Below, piece after piece: positions 1 through 5,348 of a stretch of DNA of 7,745 nt. Location: the NCBI GenBank assembly GCA_004212135.1, contig RXIE01000161.1:1-7745 (forward strand). Direction: 5' to 3'. Source of the stretch: Candidatus Methanophagales archaeon ANME-1-THS (GTDB lineage: Archaea; Halobacteriota; Syntropharchaeia; Alkanophagales; Methanospirareceae). Under the pieces are notes generated by a model, which saw nothing but the letters and a program-made list of their open reading frames with translations, ran no database searches and was not told where the DNA came from. A program made the position numbers and the translations under genes. The stretch's first letter is position 1; each line of letters begins with the position of its first letter.

Positions 1-2
1 AC

Positions 3-338
3 GAAACAAATAAGGTGATCGTGGTCGTCAAGAAGGGGGATATGGGCTTGGCGATCGGTAAAGGTGGCGCGAACATCAACAAGCTCAAGAAACTGATGAA
101 CCGGGATATCGAGGTGGTGGAACATTCACCAGATCTGAAGGAATTTATAGAGAATCTACTCCGTCCGGCTTATGTGAAGAGCGTCGAGCTGCTGCAGAAT
201 GATGACAAACAGTGTGCATACGTGGAGGTGCTCACCAAGCATAAGGGTATCGCGATCGGCAAAAATGGTGAGCGAATAAAGCGGGTAAAATTGCTGGTGA
301 AACGAGACCAGGGTATCGATAACGTGATTATAAAATAA
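3..338 (+). CDS. nusA: NusA-like KH-domain transcription factor, 5' truncated
   Basis: Archaeal NusA-family RNA-binding protein, a small homologue of bacterial NusA made of two KH domains. It is usually encoded between the RNA polymerase/L30e genes and rpsL. Both KH loops are visible: GKGG in the segment GLAIGKGGANINK and GKNG in GIAIGKNGERIKR, about 60 residues apart. The frame is open to the left edge (residues ETNK precede the GTG at 15) and the family is normally about 140 residues. The GTG at 15 is therefore almost certainly internal, and roughly the first 25-35 residues lie outside the window. The gene is complete at its 3' end, 93 bp before rpsL. The family assignment is firm from motifs and context; a role in elongation or termination in archaea is family knowledge, not visible here. 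Confidence 0.93.
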   Translation, partial: ETNKVIVVVKKGDMGLAIGKGGANINKLKKLMNRDIEVVEHSPDLKEFIENLLRPAYVKSVELLQNDDKQCAYVEVLTKHKGIAIGKNGERIKRVKLLVKRDQGIDNVIIK

Positions 339-375
339 GGTACCAACCAGGTTGAGGTTAAAGGCGATCGGTTAA

Positions 376-388
376 AAAGTTTTTATAC
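376..388 (+). promoter_or_regulatory. possible internal TATA element upstream of rpsL
   Basis: A TATA-like stretch (AAAGTTTTTATAC) sits in the 93-bp gap between nusA and rpsL, about 50 bp before the rpsL ATG. It could give rpsL-rpsG an extra promoter besides read-through from the upstream operon. Weak call, based on composition and position only. Confidence 0.3.
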
Positions 389-431
389 AAGAAAGATAAA
401 GTCTAGCCAGGTTCACGGTGAATAACGAGAT

Positions 432-860
432 ATGGGACGAGGACTATATACCGCGCGGCATTTGAAACAGAAGCGAAAGAAGTTCAGGTGGAAGAGCCTC
501 GAATTCGCACAGCGGATGTTGAAATCCGCGCAAAAAGCCGACCCCCTGGAGGGGGCACACATGGCCCGGGCTATTGTCCTGGAGAAGGTGGGGATAGAGG
601 CCAAGCAGCCGAACTCAGCAATACGAAAATGTGTCCGTGTTCAGTTAATCAAAAATGGTAAACAGGTGACCGCCTTTTGCCCCGGTGATGGTGCAATCAA
701 GTTTATAGATGAGCATGACGAGGTCCTGATCGAGGGTATAGGCGGTCGAAAGGGGCGATCGTATGGCGACCTCTCGGGCGTGCGGTTCAAGGTCGTGGCG
801 GTGAACGATATCGCATTGAACGAATTGGTGCGGGGCAGAAAGGAGAAGGTCTTGAGGTGA
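432..860 (+). CDS. rpsL: 30S ribosomal protein uS12 (S12P), archaeal type
   Basis: Small-subunit ribosomal protein uS12, part of the decoding centre. The 142-residue length is normal for the archaeal/eukaryotic branch. It carries the nearly invariant KQPNSAIRK segment (residues 58-66) and the CPGDGAIKFIDEHDEV region (83-98), where bacteria have the loop linked to streptomycin resistance. The very basic N-terminus (KQKRKKFRWK) is typical. The start ATG at 432 has GGTGA at 417-421 as a plausible ribosome binding site. The end overlaps the GTGA of the next frame, so rpsL and rpsG are co-transcribed and probably translationally coupled. No anomaly seen. Confidence 0.97.
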   Translation: MGRGLYTARHLKQKRKKFRWKSLEFAQRMLKSAQKADPLEGAHMARAIVLEKVGIEAKQPNSAIRKCVRVQLIKNGKQVTAFCPGDGAIKFIDEHDEVLIEGIGGRKGRSYGDLSGVRFKVVAVNDIALNELVRGRKEKVLR

Positions 861-865
861 GGGTG

Positions 866-1441
866 ATGCAACTCGCGGTGCAGTTTGATAAGATCTTTGA
901 TAAATGGAGCATTGCTGAGGTGAAGGTAGCGGACGTCGGCCTGGAGCGGCATATCAGTCTCCGGCCAGTCTCCGCGCTGCACACCGGCGGAAGGCATGCG
1001 AAACAGCAATTTGAGGAATCGAAGGTTTGTATCGTCGAACGATTGATTAACAACTTGATGCGGACGGAGAAGAACACGGGTAAGAAATTGAAAGCCTATT
1101 CGATTGTTGAAACTGCGTTTGATCTGATCCACGAAGCGACGGGTGAAAATCCGGTTCAGGTGCTTGTCAATGCGATTCAGAATGCAGGGCCGAGAGAAGA
1201 GACCATCCGGTTGAGATTTGGTGGCATATTGGTGCCGAAGGCCGTGGACGTCACGTCACAGAGGCGAGTCAATCAAGCGCTCAACTTCATCGCGCTGGGT
1301 ACGCAGAAATGCGCCTTTAAGAGCAGGAAGAGCATAGAGCGATGCCTTGCTGATGAGCTCATGGCAGCGGCGAGAAACCAGAAGTGCTTCTCCATCAATA
1401 AGAAAGAGGAGAAGGAGCGGATCGCAAAGGCATCGAGGTAA
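866..1441 (+). CDS. rpsG: 30S ribosomal protein uS7 (S7P)
   Basis: Small-subunit head protein uS7, which binds the 3' major domain of 16S rRNA. Recognised from the segment TGENPVQVLVNAIQNAGPREE and from GILVPKAVDVTSQRRVNQAL, the conserved archaeal/eukaryotic RNA-binding stretch. The frame can start at GTG 857, which overlaps the rpsL stop as GTGA. I prefer ATG 866 because GAGGTGA at 854-860, a near-perfect complement of the archaeal 16S 3' end, lies 5 nt before it; the result is 191 residues. It is the last gene of this block. In many archaea EF-2 and EF-1A genes follow, but here a 155-bp gap and an unrelated TRAM gene follow. Confidence 0.95.
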   Translation: MQLAVQFDKIFDKWSIAEVKVADVGLERHISLRPVSALHTGGRHAKQQFEESKVCIVERLINNLMRTEKNTGKKLKAYSIVETAFDLIHEATGENPVQVLVNAIQNAGPREETIRLRFGGILVPKAVDVTSQRRVNQALNFIALGTQKCAFKSRKSIERCLADELMAAARNQKCFSINKKEEKERIAKASR

Positions 1442-1455
1442 AACATTGAGCCCTC

Positions 1456-1480
1456 ACTTTTATATGGGTGAAGTATATAG
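1456..1480 (+). promoter_or_regulatory. TATA-type promoter for the TRAM transcript
   Basis: Two TATA-like motifs, CTTTTATATG at 1457-1466 and AGTATATAG at 1472-1480, stand just after the rpsG stop. A start about 25 bp downstream would fall near 1485-1505. That gives the TRAM gene its own transcript with a leader of about 90-110 nt, or an almost leaderless transcript for the 21-codon ORF at 1495. Confidence 0.45.
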
Positions 1481-1494
1481 TAGTAATTAACGTG

Positions 1495-1560
1495 ATGCGG
1501 GGATCAAAGACAAAGCGAAGTCTGACGAAGAACGCATTGTCCCGCTGCATCGCGGAATAA
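1495..1560 (+). CDS. possible 21-residue basic micro-ORF in the TRAM leader
   Basis: ATG at 1495 opens a 21-codon frame ending in TAA at 1558-1560, reading MRGSKTKRSLTKNALSRCIAE. It lies in the 155-bp gap between rpsG and the TRAM gene and begins a few bases after the predicted transcript start, so it could be translated leaderlessly. There is no Shine-Dalgarno sequence. I do not recognise it. It may be chance; an upstream leader peptide controlling the TRAM gene is the other reading. Confidence 0.2.
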   Translation: MRGSKTKRSLTKNALSRCIAE

Positions 1561-1580
1561 AAACGAACGAAAGTCGAAAT

Positions 1581-1586
1581 GGAGGT
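1581..1586 (+). promoter_or_regulatory. ribosome binding site of the TRAM gene
   Basis: GGAGGT, 10 nt before ATG 1597, is a strong match to the archaeal anti-SD and fixes the TRAM start. Confidence 0.7.
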
Positions 1587-1596
1587 TTTGTAAGGT

Positions 1597-1815
1597 ATGC
1601 AGTATAGTGGAGAAAGAAAGGGATTCAGTTCCCCTGTAAACGTGGGCGATACCTACGACGTAACGATAGAGGATGTCGGGAAGGAAGGCGATGGAATAGC
1701 TCGAATAGAGGGATTTGTGATATTCGTGCCCAACACGAAGAAAGGGGAAAGCGTGAAGGTAAGAGTGACGAAGGTATCGAGGAGAGTTGGATTTGCGGAA
1801 GTAGTTGCGGAATGA
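1597..1815 (+). CDS. stand-alone TRAM-domain RNA-binding protein
   Basis: A 72-residue protein that is almost entirely one TRAM domain, the small beta-barrel RNA-binding fold also found attached to TrmA- and MiaB-type enzymes. The diagnostic order is visible: VGDTYDVTIEDVGKEGDGIARI (about residues 16-37), FVIFVPNTKKGESVKVRVTKV (40-60), and a final FAEVV strand. Single-domain TRAM proteins are common in methanogens and related archaea and have been described as RNA chaperones filling a cold-shock-protein-like role; applying that here is inference. The gene has its own promoter, a strong ribosome binding site and a terminator, so it looks monocistronic and highly expressed. The first 12 residues are a polar tail. 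Confidence 0.92.
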   Translation: MQYSGERKGFSSPVNVGDTYDVTIEDVGKEGDGIARIEGFVIFVPNTKKGESVKVRVTKVSRRVGFAEVVAE

Positions 1816-1854
1816 AGGCTCACTACGCTCACTGTACTCCATCTCCAAGGCGAT

Positions 1855-1892
1855 AGCACACTTTTTCTTTTTACAAAAAGAAAACCTGTGCT
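1855..1892 (+). terminator. hairpin and T-rich terminator after the TRAM gene
   Basis: AGCACA (1855-1860) pairs with TGTGCT (1887-1892). Above a small internal mismatch, a T-rich arm (1863-1871) pairs with an A-rich arm (1876-1884). The stem is followed by T-runs at 1912-1940, the kind of U-tract at which archaeal RNA polymerase stops. It lies 40 bp past the TRAM stop. Confidence 0.6.
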
Positions 1893-1946
1893 AAAAGAAA
1901 AATATATTACTATTTTTTACCTTTTTATTTTTTATTTATTCTCGTG

Positions 1947-1960
1947 TCTAGATTTCTAGA
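1947..1960. repeat. two TCTAGA hexamers 2 bp apart before tmk
   Basis: TCTAGATTTCTAGA is a doubled palindromic hexamer, 33 bp before the preferred tmk start and downstream of an A/T-rich promoter-like stretch. Its place suggests an operator around the tmk transcript start, but there is no direct evidence of function. Confidence 0.3.
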
Positions 1961-1992
1961 TTGACTCTTATGATATGATCGGTGAAGTGGGC

Positions 1993-2583
1993 ATGCTGAT
2001 TGTGATTGAGGGCTTAGACGGCGCGGGCTTATCCACCCAGGCGGCGCTCTTAGAGGAGTACCTGAGCGGCAAGAACAAAGCAGTGTTGTTGACCAAGGAA
2101 CCCACCTCGTCACCGATTGGTACGCTGATCAGATCCGCACTTCGGCGCAACCACGACGTATCGTTGATCGCACTGCAGTTACTTTTTGCCGCGGATCGTG
2201 CAGAGCATTTAGAGCATGTGATAGAGCCCGCGATGAGGGCGGATACCATCGTCATCTCGGACCGCTACATCCTCTCCTCGCTTGCCTTTGGGTCGGTGGA
2301 TAACGATCTGGAGTTTTTAAAGCTGATCAATGCGCGATTCCGAAGGCCGGACCTTACGGTTATTATTGATACGCCGCCGGAGGTTTGTTTAACACGGATT
2401 AAAAAGAACCGGGATACCATCGAACTGTTTGAGGAGGAAAGGAGATTAGAGGCAGTTCGAAAACAGTTTTTGGCACTCAGCGAGTACTTCAAGCATACAT
2501 TCGTGGTGGATGGTGATCGAGCAAAGGAGCAAGTTTCCCGGGATATACAAGCGTTGGTCGAGCAGAGGCTCATGAATCCATGA
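1993..2583 (+). CDS. tmk: thymidylate kinase-like protein with altered P-loop
   Basis: Member of the dTMP kinase family (dTMP + ATP to dTDP). With the ATG at 1993 it has 196 residues, normal length. That start is preferred over ATG 1975 because GGTGA at 1981-1985 lies 7 nt before it and relatives begin directly with the first beta strand. Visible motifs: P-loop region EGLDGAGLSTQ (6-16), KEPT (35-38), LLFAADRAEH (63-72), ISDRYILSS (88-96) with the family's DR[YF], and the strand VIIDTPPE (123-130). The oddity is residue 13: the Walker A lysine of GxxxxGK[ST] is leucine, encoded by TTA, which needs two base changes from AAA. It may be a subfamily trait, a different phosphate-binding arrangement, or loss of kinase activity. 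The gene converges on dinB with 44 bp between them. Confidence 0.85.
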   Translation: MLIVIEGLDGAGLSTQAALLEEYLSGKNKAVLLTKEPTSSPIGTLIRSALRRNHDVSLIALQLLFAADRAEHLEHVIEPAMRADTIVISDRYILSSLAFGSVDNDLEFLKLINARFRRPDLTVIIDTPPEVCLTRIKKNRDTIELFEEERRLEAVRKQFLALSEYFKHTFVVDGDRAKEQVSRDIQALVEQRLMNP

Positions 2584-2613
2584 GCGTACCCACGGGCGGT
2601 CTTAATTTGAGGT

Positions 2614-2632
2614 GCTGAGTGTTAAGCTCAGC
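2614..2632. terminator. short hairpin between convergent tmk and dinB
   Basis: GCTGAG (2614-2619) and CTCAGC (2627-2632) form a 6-bp stem with a 7-nt loop. It overlaps the dinB stop codon and could serve convergent genes from both sides. It lacks a T-tract, so the call is weak. Confidence 0.25.
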
Positions 2633-3782
2633 CCAATCGTCTCTGTTTCTCGTCCACGACACCCAATTGGGATACCCGAAGACCGACCAATCGTACCTTC
2701 TGCTCTTTCCACTTCTCTGTCCGGGCAATAAATTCCGTCATCAACTCTTTCGCCGTTTTTTTGAGCGTAGCTAAGTCCGCATGAAAGGAGGTAAGTGTCT
2801 TGGCTCGTGTGCGAAGACTGAAATCATCAAACTTGACCTTTATTGCGACCGTTTTGAAGAGATAACCTTCTGCTACCAGTTTCTGATGAAGGTCGTCTGC
2901 CAGCGCATCAATAGAGCAGGTTATTATCTCCCAGTCTCTGGTGTGTTCATCCAGTGTCATCTCCCTGCTTAACGACTTCCGTACCACGTTCTCCTCCACC
3001 TCACGCTCATCTACACCCTGCGCAACCCGATGAAGTCGCCCGCCATATTTCCCCAAACGTGCGACGAGTTTCTGGACATCGCAGTGCGCAAGTTGTTCGA
3101 TGGTCTCGATGCCCATCTGGTTCACTAGCTCTTCGGTTTTTGGGCCGACGCCCGGGATCTTCCCCACCGGTAAGGGTGCCAGGAATTCTCGTACCCTCTC
3201 CTCTTCTACAACGGTCAGCCCATCAGGTTTTATGAAACTCGAGGCGATCTTTGCGATCGTTTTGTTCGGTGCGATGCCGATTGAGCAGGTCAATCCCTCC
3301 TTCTCGAGTATCTCCTGTTTGATCAGGTGTGCATAGGCTCTCGCCTCGTTCCAATCGTGCACTTTCGTGCTGATATCGAGATACGCCTCGTCAATGCCCA
3401 TCTGCTCGAACCTGTCCGCGTATCTCCTCAAAATACGCATAATTGAGGCTGATACCGTTTTGTAGACTGCCATATTCACCGGCAGGAACTTCGCATCAGG
3501 GCACAATTCGTATGCTCGTGCAAGCGGCATGGCGGAATGAATGCCATACGCTCTCGCTTCGTATGAACAGGTGCTCACCACGCCCCTGATTTTCCTATTA
3601 CTCTCCCCAGTTGTTGTTTCTGCTAACGGGGCTTCGCCCCGTTGACCTCGAAAACCCTGTAAGGGTTTATTTGGCGGGATTCTACCACCTACGATAACCG
3701 GCAAGCCCTTCAACTCGGGGTTCTCTCGTGCTTCTATCGCGGAGAAGAAGCTGTCCATGTCCACATGGAGTATTACTTTCAC
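2628..3782 (-). CDS. dinB: Y-family DNA polymerase IV (Dpo4/Dbh type) with in-frame insertion
   Basis: Translesion DNA polymerase. Preferred start is GTG 3782, giving MKVILHVDMDSFF, with GGGGTGA 8 nt upstream; the longer frame from 3821 adds 13 hydrophobic residues without a ribosome site. The product is 384 residues. Seen in order: metal-binding D8 in HVDMDSFF, CSYEARAYGIHSAMPLARA (72-90), catalytic D131/E132 in GIDEAYLDIS, PNKTIAKIASSF (172-183), the helix-hairpin-helix region GKIPGVGPK (207-215), then the little-finger domain. Between VIVGG and RGVVST, where relatives have a few residues, there are about 31 extra residues (34-64) encoded by a palindromic DNA element. Without them the length would be about 353, close to Dpo4. 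The C-terminus ends KQRRLG, which begins like a PCNA-binding QxxL motif but stops before the aromatic pair. Confidence 0.95.
   Translation of the reverse strand: MKVILHVDMDSFFSAIEARENPELKGLPVIVGGRIPPNKPLQGFRGQRGEAPLAETTTGESNRKIRGVVSTCSYEARAYGIHSAMPLARAYELCPDAKFLPVNMAVYKTVSASIMRILRRYADRFEQMGIDEAYLDISTKVHDWNEARAYAHLIKQEILEKEGLTCSIGIAPNKTIAKIASSFIKPDGLTVVEEERVREFLAPLPVGKIPGVGPKTEELVNQMGIETIEQLAHCDVQKLVARLGKYGGRLHRVAQGVDEREVEENVVRKSLSREMTLDEHTRDWEIITCSIDALADDLHQKLVAEGYLFKTVAIKVKFDDFSLRTRAKTLTSFHADLATLKKTAKELMTEFIARTEKWKEQKVRLVGLRVSQLGVVDEKQRRLG
3588..3680. repeat. palindromic element inserted in-frame in dinB
   Basis: This DNA encodes the extra dinB segment, roughly residues 34-64. It contains two perfect hairpins side by side: AACGGGGC/GCCCCGTT with a 3-nt loop (3625-3643), and AAACCCT/AGGGTTT with a 3-nt loop (3652-3668). 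The boundaries are approximate, taken from where similarity to the usual polymerase pattern stops (GGR) and resumes (RGVVST). Paired small hairpins are typical of REP-like elements and of the ends of non-autonomous IS200/IS605 relatives. In-frame coding palindromic elements (as in Rickettsia) are a precedent. Which kind this is cannot be told from one copy. Confidence 0.6.
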
Positions 3783-3804
3783 TTTGGTTATCACCCCTAT
3801 CAAA

Positions 3805-3815
3805 ATTATTATATC
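3805..3815 (+). promoter_or_regulatory. TATA box for the PIN gene (leaderless)
   Basis: ATTATTATATC is centred about 28 bp before ATG 3839, and there is no ribosome binding site before that ATG. This fits a leaderless transcript. It overlaps the divergent dinB promoter region; a TATA-like CTTAAAAT on the minus strand lies at about 3823-3830. Confidence 0.5.
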
Positions 3816-3838
3816 CATCACGATTTTAAGTTAATCTA

Positions 3839-4351
3839 ATGCCAAAAAGAAGGATTCAGAAGCAAAGAGATGGTAATCAGACAATCTATATAGATTCATG
3901 CTTTGTGGATGCTTATCTCTGGGGTGATGGGGACGCGAACAAACATGCTAAGAAAGTTTTTCGTAAAATCAAGAAAACAATTTCATCTAATCCAAATATT
4001 AAAGTTGTTATACCGTTCGTTGCAGTTGGTGAAACGGTCAATACCATGATACAAAAAGGAAAGAAGGACAAAAATGATAAAATGTTCGAACTTATTGAAG
4101 ATTTGAAAGCCGATACACCTCCACCAAGTAAAACAGTCATAGAGATTGCATCAGCTATTCTCGATAAGGACAAAATGTTTGACCCGACAGACGCAATTAT
4201 TGCTGCTCATGCTCTTTGTAGTGGATATTCTACTTATTTACTTACTACAGATACCAACATGCAAACCTCAAAGGTGCTAAGCGAGCTTGAAGAAGACTTA
4301 GGGAATAATCAAAAAAGAAAACACAAACTAAAGATTACCGATGTGTTTTAA
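3839..4351 (+). CDS. PIN-domain ribonuclease-like protein
   Basis: A 170-residue protein with the acidic residues of a PIN nuclease: D19 in TIYIDSCF at the end of beta 1, E65 in VAVGETVN, D118 in DPTDAIIAAHAL, and D138 in LLTTDTNM. These would hold the metal ions for RNA cleavage. It is longer than typical VapC toxins (about 130 residues) because of a basic N-terminal tail (PKRRIQKQR) and a lysine-rich C-terminus. No small antitoxin gene precedes it. The divergent neighbour is dinB and the convergent neighbour is a YwgA/Panacea-like gene that overlaps it by 4 bp. Base composition is clearly more AT-rich than the ribosomal or dinB genes, suggesting transfer. Activity as a toxin is inference. 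Confidence 0.82.
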   Translation: MPKRRIQKQRDGNQTIYIDSCFVDAYLWGDGDANKHAKKVFRKIKKTISSNPNIKVVIPFVAVGETVNTMIQKGKKDKNDKMFELIEDLKADTPPPSKTVIEIASAILDKDKMFDPTDAIIAAHALCSGYSTYLLTTDTNMQTSKVLSELEEDLGNNQKRKHKLKITDVF

Positions 4352-4848
4352 TTTTTCAGGAGAGCTGCTTTTTCCAGTTCTTCAAAAACACCTTCGATAA
4401 AAGGCCTTCCTACATGCGATTTCATATCGCTTGTTCTATTGATAACAAATGCTTTTAAATCTTTACAGGGCTCCCTATATCTTTCTCGGCAATTCCTGTT
4501 GTTTTCCCATATAAAATGAATGGTGGAAGCAATTTCAAGCCATCTGTGATCCTTCCCCCTTACCAGTTTTGCAAATTTGTCAAAGTTTCCAAAAAAGGAT
4601 AGATCCACCCGCTCACTCTTCTCTTTTAGTCGATAGTAGTCTTCAGCTAAAGCCGGAGAGTAAGGTCCCCTCAGGTAAAGGTTATATTCATACCCAAGGT
4701 CAAAGCCAAAAAACCTGGCTAAATAGACATACTTTTGCATTCTAAGTCTGCTTATAAAGTCCTCAGGATTGAATTTATGGATACCGCTTCTTTCCAATAT
4801 ATTCACAAACGCAGCCAGATTTCCAATTTTTTCTTCTTTTGTTTTCAT
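4348..4848 (-). CDS. YwgA/Panacea-like (DUF4065-type) protein
   Basis: With ATG 4848 the product has 166 residues. A GTG at 4863 is in frame but lies inside the ribosome-binding sequence AAGGAGGTGA (4860-4869), and a second purine-rich site AAGGAGAG lies just before the ATG. The N-terminal half has the pattern of the YwgA/Panacea-type fold: RLRMQKYVYLARFFGFDLGY (35-52) followed by LYLRGPYSPALAEDYYRL (57-74). Panacea domains have been described as antitoxins with many partners; YwgA relatives are mostly uncharacterised. The similarity is judged from motif pattern, without a search. The gene is convergent with the PIN gene: the four bases TTAA at 4348-4351 contain both stop codons. No transmembrane segment is apparent. 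Confidence 0.6.
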   Translation of the reverse strand: MKTKEEKIGNLAAFVNILERSGIHKFNPEDFISRLRMQKYVYLARFFGFDLGYEYNLYLRGPYSPALAEDYYRLKEKSERVDLSFFGNFDKFAKLVRGKDHRWLEIASTIHFIWENNRNCRERYREPCKDLKAFVINRTSDMKSHVGRPFIEGVFEELEKAALLKN

Positions 4849-4911
4849 CTCTCTCCTTTTCACCTCCTTATGGTATCCGCCACTTTCTCACCGCAATAAT
4901 ACATTGGGTTG

Positions 4912-4924
4912 AGGGTTTAAAAGC
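4912..4924 (-). promoter_or_regulatory. TATA-like element of the YwgA-like gene
   Basis: On the minus strand the stretch reads GCTTTTAAACCCT, about 65-75 bp before ATG 4848. It would place the transcript start near 4890 and give a leader of about 40 nt containing the strong ribosome binding site. The flanking AAAAGCTTTT (4919-4928) is a small palindrome. Confidence 0.4.
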
Positions 4925-4999
4925 TTTTCGTTAAGTCTATGCTAAACTAAATTTTCCGGAGAAGGATAAATCTCTAATAAATAAATCACGAAATAAAAA

Positions 5000-5010
5000 G
5001 GTTTAAATAG
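5000..5010 (+). promoter_or_regulatory. TATA box of the winged-helix gene
   Basis: GGTTTAAATAG is a good archaeal TATA element. A start about 25 bp downstream would lie near 5030-5036, only about 10 nt before ATG 5046, which has no Shine-Dalgarno sequence. Confidence 0.5.
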
Positions 5011-5022
5011 ACCAAAAAATCT

Positions 5023-5039
5023 TTTCTTTTTAAAAGAAA
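5023..5039. repeat. 17-bp palindrome at the winged-helix gene start
   Basis: TTTCTTTTTAAAAGAAA is a perfect inverted repeat of 8 + 1 + 8 bp covering the predicted transcript start, 7 nt before the coding start. The position suits an operator for autorepression. It is made of A/T runs with one C/G pair per arm, so chance or a structural role is possible. Confidence 0.4.
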
Positions 5040-5045
5040 TAAAAA

Positions 5046-5324
5046 ATGGGGCTTATAAAAAGATATCCTGGATACAAATTTCTAAAGGTTTTGTGTCAAG
5101 GTAGTTTATCAACTTATGAAATCGTGAAGGAAGTTGGGTGCCCGTATAAGACTGGATATGAAAAACTGAATGAACTTGAACGCATTGGATTAGTTAGGTC
5201 TGAGAGGTGGAGTAAGAAAAGAATATGGCATCTAACTTTAGAACCACCTCATGCTGAATATGCCGTAAATAAAAGTTTCGCGGAGGTCTTCTCAAAAATT
5301 CCTAATGATAATAGTACCATATGA
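5046..5324 (+). CDS. small winged-helix DNA-binding protein
   Basis: A 92-residue protein with a single winged helix-turn-helix. Helices and turn run through KFLKVLCQGSLSTYEIVKEVGCPYKTGYEKLNELERIGLV (about residues 12-51, first stretch given in parts: LSTYEIVKEVG is the positioning helix and YKTGYEKLNELERIGL the recognition region), followed by a basic wing SERWSKKRIWHLT (53-65). This is the usual archaeal ArsR/PadR-like layout, and the target is unknown. It lies divergently from the YwgA-like gene across a 197-bp AT-rich gap and is convergent with the DUF1670 operon. A palindrome over its transcript start suggests it represses itself. No cysteine cluster or ligand-binding domain is evident. 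Confidence 0.72.
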   Translation: MGLIKRYPGYKFLKVLCQGSLSTYEIVKEVGCPYKTGYEKLNELERIGLVRSERWSKKRIWHLTLEPPHAEYAVNKSFAEVFSKIPNDNSTI

Positions 5325-5348
5325 CCCCTGGTTACTTTTACCATTTAT

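Noticed and set aside
641..1132. Long minus-strand ORFs across rpsL/rpsG (641-1132, 787-1077)
   Set aside because: They are antisense shadows of well-recognised ribosomal protein genes.
1491..1525. Box C/D-like guide RNA (GTGATGC ... CTGA)
   Set aside because: Only one imperfect C-like and one D-like box are present, with unusual spacing and no second box pair.
1504..1848. Minus-strand ORFs opposite the TRAM gene
   Set aside because: The plus-strand TRAM protein has clear family motifs, a promoter and a ribosome site; the opposite frames have none of these.
2781..3336. Plus-strand ORFs inside dinB
   Set aside because: They are shadows of the polymerase frame with no domain pattern or ribosome site.
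3783..3821. N-terminal extension of dinB (13 hydrophobic residues)
   Set aside because: The ribosome site GGGGTGA points to GTG 3782 and the family starts at this position; the extension overlaps the promoter region.
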